DNA of 64,000 nt from Nocardia mexicana NBRC 108244. Its GTDB lineage: Bacteria > Actinomycetota > Actinomycetes > Mycobacteriales > Mycobacteriaceae. The stretch is taken from NCBI RefSeq assembly GCF_001613165.1, contig NZ_BDBV01000096.1:1-64000 (forward strand), written 5' to 3'. Numbering within the stretch: the first letter of the stretch is position 1; each line of letters opens with the position of its first letter. The translations under genes and the position numbers were made by a program. The notes beneath the pieces were generated by a model. It did not search any database. It saw nothing but the letters and a program-made list of their open reading frames with translations, and was not told where the DNA came from. This document shows positions 58,765-64,000 of this stretch, piece after piece.

Positions 58765-60974
58765 CGCAGTACTCCCCCGGTCAGGCCAGGCACCAGGAAC
58801 CGGCGCCAGGTGAGCAGGACGAGCACGACCGGCGGCAGCGCCGCCAGCAGGGCCCCGGCCGCCAAATGTGCCACGCTCTCGTGGAATTGCCGCGCCTCGC
58901 TCCACAACAGCAGTGACCACGGGCTCGCGTCCGCGCCGCCGACCAGCTGCCCGATGAAGAAGTCGTTCCAGATCTGCACCATCTCCAGCACCCCGACCGC
59001 GCCCACCGCGGGACCCGCGGTGATGAGCGCGCGCCGGGCCGCGAGCGGTATCGGGACCAGCCCGCGCCGCGCATCGGCGATCGGGCTGTCCTCCGGCGCC
59101 AGCAGCGCCCCGCGCAGAATCAGGATCGCGATGGGCAATCCGATCGAGGCATGCGCCAAGATCAGCGGCATCGAGGTCCCGGCCAGGCTGTTGTCCTCGA
59201 TGAACGCCCGGATCGGGCCGGCGTAGACCTGCGCCGGCAGGGCCGCCAGGACCACGAGGATCGCCACGACGACACGCGATTTCGGCTCCTTCGGCGGCAG
59301 CGATGCCGCGTAGAAGGCCGGTGGCAGCGCGGCGGTCACGGTCAGGAGTGTCGCCACGACCGTCACGGTGGCGGTCGTCCACAGCGCGCGCCACAGCTCG
59401 CTGTCGTGCCATACCGCGCGCGGGCCGGTGAACGCCGGTCCGTCCAATCCGGCCCAGCCGGCGACGATCAGGACGATCACCGGCGACAGCATCAGCAGCG
59501 ACATCAGCCCGACCCGCGTGAACAGCCAGGCCACGCGCGGACCGAGACGGCCCGGCGTCCACGTGCGGCGCCGCACGACATTCCGCCGCGGCCGCTGTTC
59601 GGCACGCGGTACCGGAACCAACGGCAGATGCACCGGCACCGCCCGCGCCGACGGAATCGTCCAGCGGGCCCGATGCCTGCGCACCCCGGCCTGCAGCACC
59701 CACGCGCCCAGCCCGACGACCACCGCCAGCGGCAGCGAATATGCCGCCGCGGCAGCACGATTCGACGGGTCGTCGACGGTGAGACGCCACCAGTACACGG
59801 TGGAGGTCTCCAGGACGTACTGCTGGGACGCGGGAACGGCCACGAGCACGACATCGAATACCCGTGCCGCCGCCACCGCCAGCACCAGCCCGAGGATCAA
59901 CAATACCGGATTCACCAGGTGTATCAGGCGTTTCACCCACTGCCACCGGCCGCGCCAGTCCATCCGCGGCAGCCGCCGCTTCGGAGGGTCGCCGAGGAAG
60001 CCCCGCCGGACCGGATCGGTCTCCACGGCGTCGGAGGCGGTGCGCAGCAGGACGAACACCGCGCCGAACCACGACCAGACGAACGTCACGACCAGCATCA
60101 GGAAGTACAGAACAAGCTGCAGCAGAACACTTTCCGTCGAGTTCACGAGCGGTTCGGATACCAGCCGGAACGCCAGCCCGGCCACGAACGCCGACACCGC
60201 GAACGGCACGATCAGCGGCCACCACGGCCACCAGGTCCGGCGCCACGTCCACGCGAACCCGAGTGCGAAGATCAGGACTCCCGCGGCGACCACCACCCAG
60301 GCGAGCGTCCACGCGTACGCGCGCGCGCCGTCCGCGCCGAGCGCGCGTGCCGTGACAGCGACCGCGGCCACGATCCCCACGACCGGAATCGCCACCGGCA
60401 CCGGCCATCGCATCCGCCGGTCACGGCCTGGGAACCACACGAACGCCAGTGCGGCGGCGGCGAACAGCGCGCTGTACAGCACGAATCCGTGGTGTCGCGG
60501 ATCGAGCACACCGATCGTCGCGCCCGGCGCCGCCATCGCGACGATCCACGCGGAGAGCTCTCCGCGTCGCCCCCGCGAAGATCTCGGTGCACCCGCCTCG
60601 TCGTCACTTGCCTTGGGCCCGACCGTCTCTCGCGGTCCGCGCAGCACGCCCTCGACGGGCCGCGGCCGCGTCCGCCAGATCCGGGTGAGCAGCAATCCCG
60701 CCACCAGGAACTCCGCGCACCATGCCGTGATCACCCGGCCGCTGTCGCTACCGCATGCCATCACGACGGTGGCCACGGCCGGGACCACCAGCATCGTCAC
60801 CAGCAGCGCCAGCGCGGGCAGCTGGGCCGCGGCCACCGTCAGGCCACTCAGATTCCGGCCGCCGATGACGGGCCCCGCCATCCGGCGGGTGGCCAACTCC
60901 AATTCCAGCCCGTGCGCCCGGATCGTGTGGACCGCCGAATCGGGTTGCGGCACATCGCCCTTCGCGCTCGTCAT
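58761..60974 (-). CDS. fused MalF/MalG-like ABC permease
   Basis: The protein is 737 aa from ATG 60974 (ATGA overlap with the binding-protein stop). About 15 or more hydrophobic segments. The C-terminal half is MalG-like: LWTTATVTVVATLLTVTAALPPAFYAASLPPKEP, ALPAQVYAGPIRAFIEDNSLAGTSMPLILAHASIGLPIAILILRGAL and EMVQIWNDFFIGQLVGG (FxWNDF-like). The N-terminal half (about 290-480) contains a diverged MalF-like domain (LVLYFLMLVVTFVWSWFGAVFVLLRTASDAVET), preceded by extra helices at 45-270 of unknown role. Two permeases in one chain is uncommon for sugar transporters. Confidence 0.78.
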   Translation of the reverse strand: MTSAKGDVPQPDSAVHTIRAHGLELELATRRMAGPVIGGRNLSGLTVAAAQLPALALLVTMLVVPAVATVVMACGSDSGRVITAWCAEFLVAGLLLTRIWRTRPRPVEGVLRGPRETVGPKASDDEAGAPRSSRGRRGELSAWIVAMAAPGATIGVLDPRHHGFVLYSALFAAAALAFVWFPGRDRRMRWPVPVAIPVVGIVAAVAVTARALGADGARAYAWTLAWVVVAAGVLIFALGFAWTWRRTWWPWWPLIVPFAVSAFVAGLAFRLVSEPLVNSTESVLLQLVLYFLMLVVTFVWSWFGAVFVLLRTASDAVETDPVRRGFLGDPPKRRLPRMDWRGRWQWVKRLIHLVNPVLLILGLVLAVAAARVFDVVLVAVPASQQYVLETSTVYWWRLTVDDPSNRAAAAAYSLPLAVVVGLGAWVLQAGVRRHRARWTIPSARAVPVHLPLVPVPRAEQRPRRNVVRRRTWTPGRLGPRVAWLFTRVGLMSLLMLSPVIVLIVAGWAGLDGPAFTGPRAVWHDSELWRALWTTATVTVVATLLTVTAALPPAFYAASLPPKEPKSRVVVAILVVLAALPAQVYAGPIRAFIEDNSLAGTSMPLILAHASIGLPIAILILRGALLAPEDSPIADARRGLVPIPLAARRALITAGPAVGAVGVLEMVQIWNDFFIGQLVGGADASPWSLLLWSEARQFHESVAHLAAGALLAALPPVVLVLLTWRRFLVPGLTGGVLR

Positions 60975-62374
60975 CGCAGGCTCCGCTCGAACGCGCCCAG
61001 GCCCGCGATCGCCGTATCGGTCGCCTGCTCGATCCGGCCGGGAGCGCGATATCCGACGTCCACCAGGAAGTTCGTCAGGACCCGCCACAGGCCGTTGCGG
61101 CGCCCGAGCGGGCCCAGCCAGTCGGCGAATCCGAACACGTCCCATGCGTTCATCTGGTCGGCGACGTCTTTGAAGATCCCGTCGTAGGATGCCGGGTCCT
61201 CGGTCCCGGGGGCCAGTTCCGGCTCGTCCGAGCCCCGGGCACCCCGGGCACGGACGCTGCCGTTGGGCGCCACGAATCCGCCGTATCCGGTCATCCACGG
61301 CAGCGGCGCGCTCGGCGCGGCCAGGGCGGCGACCAGGTCCTCGGCGCGCTGCTTCGCGTTCGTGGTGACCACCATGACGTCGCCGCCGCCGATCCGCGGA
61401 GCCAGATACTCCCGGCCGAACGCCGGGAATCCCATCACCCCGACGCACGCGTCCGACCGGCCCGTGCGGCGGAGACTGTGCCGCACAACGGGTTCGGCGA
61501 AATCCGGGGCGACCACCATCGCGGCACGCCGGTGCAGGAACACGTCGCGCACCGAGTCGGCGAACTGCCGCCGCAGCGTCTCCGCCACCCGGCCCGCGAA
61601 GGCGTCCGGGTGGCCCCACACCAGCCCGAGCATCCCGAAGGTCGCGCGCACACCGGGCCTGTCCCACTCCCGCAGCTGCGCCCGGCCCGGCTCGCCGGGC
61701 GGTTTCACCAAATCCTCGTAGTCTCGCGGTGTCACGGTGCGCAATACATTCGCGAACACGTCGGTGAGCACCCAGCCGTCGGCGGCGCCGAGCGCGAACA
61801 GCCGCCGCTCACCGCGCGCGAACGAGCCGATCTTGTCCGGCCAGTCGGACAGCATCCAGGCGCGCGGGGAATCGTTGTCCCCGAACGCCTCCCGGTCGTA
61901 CCAGACCAGCGACTTGTTCGAGGCCTTGAACGGCACCCCGTATTGGCCGGTGGCATCGGTGCCGGGAACCGTGTGCCGCAACAGGTCCCACCACAGGTGG
62001 TGATAGCGCGACTTACTGTCCGGTGCCACCCACAGCGATTCGCCGACGGCCCGCAGCCGGGTCCCGGCGAGCTCTCGCACCTGTCCGGCCTCCGGGAGCA
62101 TCACGACGTCCGGGGCGTCGCGGCCGCCCGCATGGAGCGCGGTGTCCACGTCGTCGCCGAGCGGGACCACGTCGACCTCGTACGGATACGCCGGAGCGTC
62201 CGGCCTCGGATCGCGGATCCCCTCCAGCACCGCCCGGAACGCGACCAGCTCGGTTCCGCTCCACGGCACCGCAATCCGCACCACGTCGGGGCGGTCGCGA
62301 AACACTCCCGGCGCACAAGCCGCGAGCAACGGTGCGAGCGCCCCCGCCCGCAGTACGGCTCGTCGCGTTGCCAT
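60971..62374 (-). CDS. extracellular solute-binding lipoprotein, sugar type
   Basis: The protein is 467 aa. MATRRAVLRAGALAPLLAACAPG has an Arg-rich n-region and lipobox LAAC. The mature part resembles UgpB/MalE-like proteins: PDVVMLPEAGQVRELAGTRL, GQYGVPFKASNKSLVWYDREAFGD (the family's xxPxxxxxxxLYYN region), WPDKIGSFARGERRLFALGAADGWVLTDVFAN and GGGDVMVVTTNAKQRAEDLVAALAAPSA. First gene of the three-gene unit; the permease follows in overlap. The ligand is not deducible. Confidence 0.85.
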   Translation of the reverse strand: MATRRAVLRAGALAPLLAACAPGVFRDRPDVVRIAVPWSGTELVAFRAVLEGIRDPRPDAPAYPYEVDVVPLGDDVDTALHAGGRDAPDVVMLPEAGQVRELAGTRLRAVGESLWVAPDSKSRYHHLWWDLLRHTVPGTDATGQYGVPFKASNKSLVWYDREAFGDNDSPRAWMLSDWPDKIGSFARGERRLFALGAADGWVLTDVFANVLRTVTPRDYEDLVKPPGEPGRAQLREWDRPGVRATFGMLGLVWGHPDAFAGRVAETLRRQFADSVRDVFLHRRAAMVVAPDFAEPVVRHSLRRTGRSDACVGVMGFPAFGREYLAPRIGGGDVMVVTTNAKQRAEDLVAALAAPSAPLPWMTGYGGFVAPNGSVRARGARGSDEPELAPGTEDPASYDGIFKDVADQMNAWDVFGFADWLGPLGRRNGLWRVLTNFLVDVGYRAPGRIEQATDTAIAGLGAFERSLR

Positions 62375-62472
62375 CGTCCCCCGAAACCGCGTCGGTGCAG
62401 TCGGTGTCTGTGCCCGAACGACCGGTCCTCCACGGACCGGTCACCCGGAACATCGTCACGACCGCGTCGACG

Positions 62473-63726
62473 TTACCGACCCTGCGGGAACTCCGGCGGC
62501 TGCCACGGCCGGTTCTCGCCGGTACCGGGCTGGTAGGGCTGCGGAGACTCCGGCTGCGCCGGCGGGAACGGGGGCCGACCGCCCGCACCCTGCGGCGGCA
62601 GGTTGCGCGAAGGAACCGGCGGCACAGGCGATTCCACCGGGGTGGCCGCCGCGGCCTCGGCGGCGCGCACCGCCCGCTCCGCCGCCGGGTCGGTCTTCAT
62701 GTCGAACCAGTCGGCCACGTCTTCGGAGTCGTCCTCCGGGCGCGGCCCGGCCTCCCCGTCGGGGGTCGGCTCGTAGCGGAAGATGCCGTCCTCGCCCTGG
62801 GTGCCGAAATTGCGCGCGAATCCCTCGAGCGCCTTGCCGAAATCGCTCGGCACCATCCACACCTTGTTGGCGTCGCCCTTGGCCACCAGCGGCAGCGTCT
62901 GCATGTACTGGTACGCAAGCAGTTCCGGCGTCGGCTTGCCGGATTTGATTGCGGCGAAGACCTTTTCGATCGCCTTCGCCTGACCCTGGGCCTGCAGGTA
63001 CGCACCGGCACGCTCACCCTGGGCGCGCAGGATGCGGCTCTGCCGATCACCCTCGGCGCCGAGGATCGCCGACTGCTTGGAGCCCTCCGCCGCGAGGATC
63101 TGCGCCTGCTTGGCGCCCTCGGCGGATTTGATCTGGGCCTCCCGATTACCTTCCGCGGTGAGAATCATCGCCCGCTTCTCGCGGTCGGCCTTCATCTGCT
63201 TCTCCATCGACTCCTGGATCGACGGGGGCGGATCGATGGCCTTCAGCTCCACTCGCGCCACCCGCAGGCCCCAGCGGCCGGTCGCCTCGTCGAGCACGCC
63301 GCGCAGCTGCGAGTTGATCTGGTCGCGGGAGGTCAGGGTGTCTTCCAGGGTCATGCCGCCGACCACGTTGCGCAGCGTGGTGATGGTCAGCTGCTCGACC
63401 GCGGCGATGTAGTTGCTGATCTCGTACACCGCGGCCTGCGGGCTGGTGACCTGGAAGTACACCACCGAGTCGATCTGCACGGTCAGGTTGTCCTGAGTGA
63501 TCACCGGCTGCGGGGGGAACGACACCACCCGCTCGCGTAGGTCCACCTTCGCCCGGATGCGATCGGCGAAGGGCACCAGGAATGTCAGCTGGCCGGACAC
63601 CGTGCGCGAGTACCGGCCCAGGCGCTCGATGACCGCGGCCTCGGCCTGCGGCACCAGCGCGATCGATTTGAACACCACCACCACGACCAACAGGACGAGG
63701 ACGGCGGCGACGATCAGTACGGCCAT
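62473..63726 (-). CDS. SPFH/stomatin-family membrane protein
   Basis: The protein is 417 aa from ATG 63726 with GGAAGGGA upstream. One N-terminal helix (AVLIVAAVLVLLVVVVVFKSIALVP) is followed by the SPFH domain: AAVIERLGRYSRTVSGQLTFLVPFADRIRAKVDLRERVVSFPPQPVITQDNLTVQIDSVVYFQV. A coiled coil follows (EKQMKADREKRAMILTAEGNREAQIKSAEGAKQAQILAAEGSKQ, about 180-240). The Pro-rich tail (about 340-417) is longer than usual and ends PEFPQGR. It equals Rv1488 of M. tuberculosis. SPFH proteins form membrane microdomain cages. Coupled to the NfeD gene. Confidence 0.93.
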   Translation of the reverse strand: MAVLIVAAVLVLLVVVVVFKSIALVPQAEAAVIERLGRYSRTVSGQLTFLVPFADRIRAKVDLRERVVSFPPQPVITQDNLTVQIDSVVYFQVTSPQAAVYEISNYIAAVEQLTITTLRNVVGGMTLEDTLTSRDQINSQLRGVLDEATGRWGLRVARVELKAIDPPPSIQESMEKQMKADREKRAMILTAEGNREAQIKSAEGAKQAQILAAEGSKQSAILGAEGDRQSRILRAQGERAGAYLQAQGQAKAIEKVFAAIKSGKPTPELLAYQYMQTLPLVAKGDANKVWMVPSDFGKALEGFARNFGTQGEDGIFRYEPTPDGEAGPRPEDDSEDVADWFDMKTDPAAERAVRAAEAAAATPVESPVPPVPSRNLPPQGAGGRPPFPPAQPESPQPYQPGTGENRPWQPPEFPQGR

Positions 63727-64000
63727 TACGGTCCCTTCCACACGACGGCATGCGCGCCGTCGATCTTCATGACTTGGACGGTCTCACCCTCCGCATACTC
63801 TTCACCGGCATTGAGCGGGCGCGCGCTCCACACCTCCCCGCCGATCTTGACCCGGCCGGTGTGCTCGTTCACCCGCTCGAGCACGTGCGCGGTCTTGCCC
63901 GGCAGGGCATCGGCGTTCGTCGGTGTGGGAGGCGGAGATCCGAAGCGCCGCAACAGTACCGGCCGCACCACGAGCATCAGGGCCAGCGAGCTGACGCCGA
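63726..64000 (-). CDS. NfeD-like protein (N-terminus off the window)
   Basis: About 90 C-terminal residues are visible. A membrane end (SSLALMLVVRPVLLRRF) is followed by the OB-fold: LPGKTAHVLERVNEHTGRVKIGGEVWSARPLNAGEEYAEGETVQVMKIDGAHAVVW. The frame is still open at the right edge, so the start is outside. The stop codon TAA shares one base with the ATG of the SPFH gene. The NfeD-SPFH pair is a standard operon; NfeD is thought to bind or stabilise the SPFH partner. Confidence 0.9.
   Translation of the reverse strand, partial: GVSSLALMLVVRPVLLRRFGSPPPTPTNADALPGKTAHVLERVNEHTGRVKIGGEVWSARPLNAGEEYAEGETVQVMKIDGAHAVVWKGP

Noticed and set aside
56938..61667. Frames of 1156 and 968 codons suggesting giant TPR and permease proteins
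   Set aside because: The extra N-terminal parts are off-frame readings of the upstream genes; 4-nt overlaps (GTGA, ATGA) define the true starts.
1..64000. CRISPR arrays, tRNA or rRNA genes, insertion sequences, prophage or attachment sites
   Set aside because: No regularly spaced repeats beyond the short TATTTCCGGC block, no cloverleaf with CCA-type end, and no transposase, integrase or phage protein was seen.

Overview
The window is a GC-rich (about 70 %) stretch of an actinomycete chromosome, most likely a Nocardia or a close mycolic-acid-bearing relative. The pointers are an Ag85-type mycolyltransferase homologue (48.1-49.1 kb), a resuscitation-promoting-factor-like protein (51.9-52.2 kb), the LigC / NHEJ-polymerase pair (24.2-26.4 kb), a mutA-mutB-meaB operon beside a TVP38-like gene (40.8-47.1 kb) and an NfeD/SPFH pair at the right edge. 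The last two groups lie close together in Mycobacterium tuberculosis. I see no tRNA, rRNA, transposase, phage gene or CRISPR array.

1-12.9 kb: a minus-strand gene cluster cut by the left edge. It encodes a 2-hydroxyacid dehydrogenase, a zinc alcohol dehydrogenase, an ArgC-type reductase, a phosphoglycerate-kinase-fold protein with altered substrate residues, an iron alcohol dehydrogenase, a P450, a CarF/TMEM189-type lipid desaturase, a cyclopropane-synthase-like methyltransferase lacking the usual active-site Cys, an esterase, a thioesterase, a class III aminotransferase and an acyl-CoA dehydrogenase. The twelve genes fall into three transcription units, and upstream of each is the same 18-bp imperfect palindrome. 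This is the best candidate for an undescribed system: it looks like biosynthesis of a modified lipid or lipid-linked metabolite.

12.9-17.2 kb: a magnesium M-box riboswitch with two mutually exclusive hairpins and a 30-codon leader ORF, followed by mgtC, a two-in-one ABC permease and an ATPase with a C-terminal AAA-associated domain. The ABC genes therefore appear to be under Mg2+ control.

17.2-33.9 kb: accessory and housekeeping genes. They include two drug-efflux MFS pumps (one with a divergent TetR), a RibD-like reductase, a secreted Hip1/TAP-type hydrolase, a cold-shock protein, the LigC/polymerase pair, a TetR plus acyl-CoA dehydrogenase, a TetR divergent from an alpha/beta hydrolase and zinc-ribbon SDR (both missing catalytic residues), a DUF2784 protein and an orphan type II thioesterase.

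33.3-40.6 kb: a TetR/FAD-monooxygenase pair with clear operators, a nucleoside hydrolase, an amidohydrolase, a membrane adenylate cyclase, an MpaB-type oxygenase and an ATC-hydrolase-like protein. 40.8-47.1 kb: methylmalonyl-CoA mutase with its chaperone, and a TVP38 protein. 47.2-53 kb: SDRs, the mycolyltransferase homologue, MarR/SDR and SnoaL/TetR divergent pairs, and the Rpf-like gene with a structured leader. 53-55.8 kb: a taurine/sulfonate-type ABC operon. 55.9-56.8 kb: a crcB fluoride-channel pair. 56.9-62.4 kb: a sugar-type ABC operon with a fused permease and a TPR membrane protein where an ATPase would be expected. 62.5-64 kb: SPFH and NfeD.

Many divergent regulator/target pairs carry readable operator palindromes, which are listed separately. 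Family assignments rest on motifs read by eye; no database search was run.
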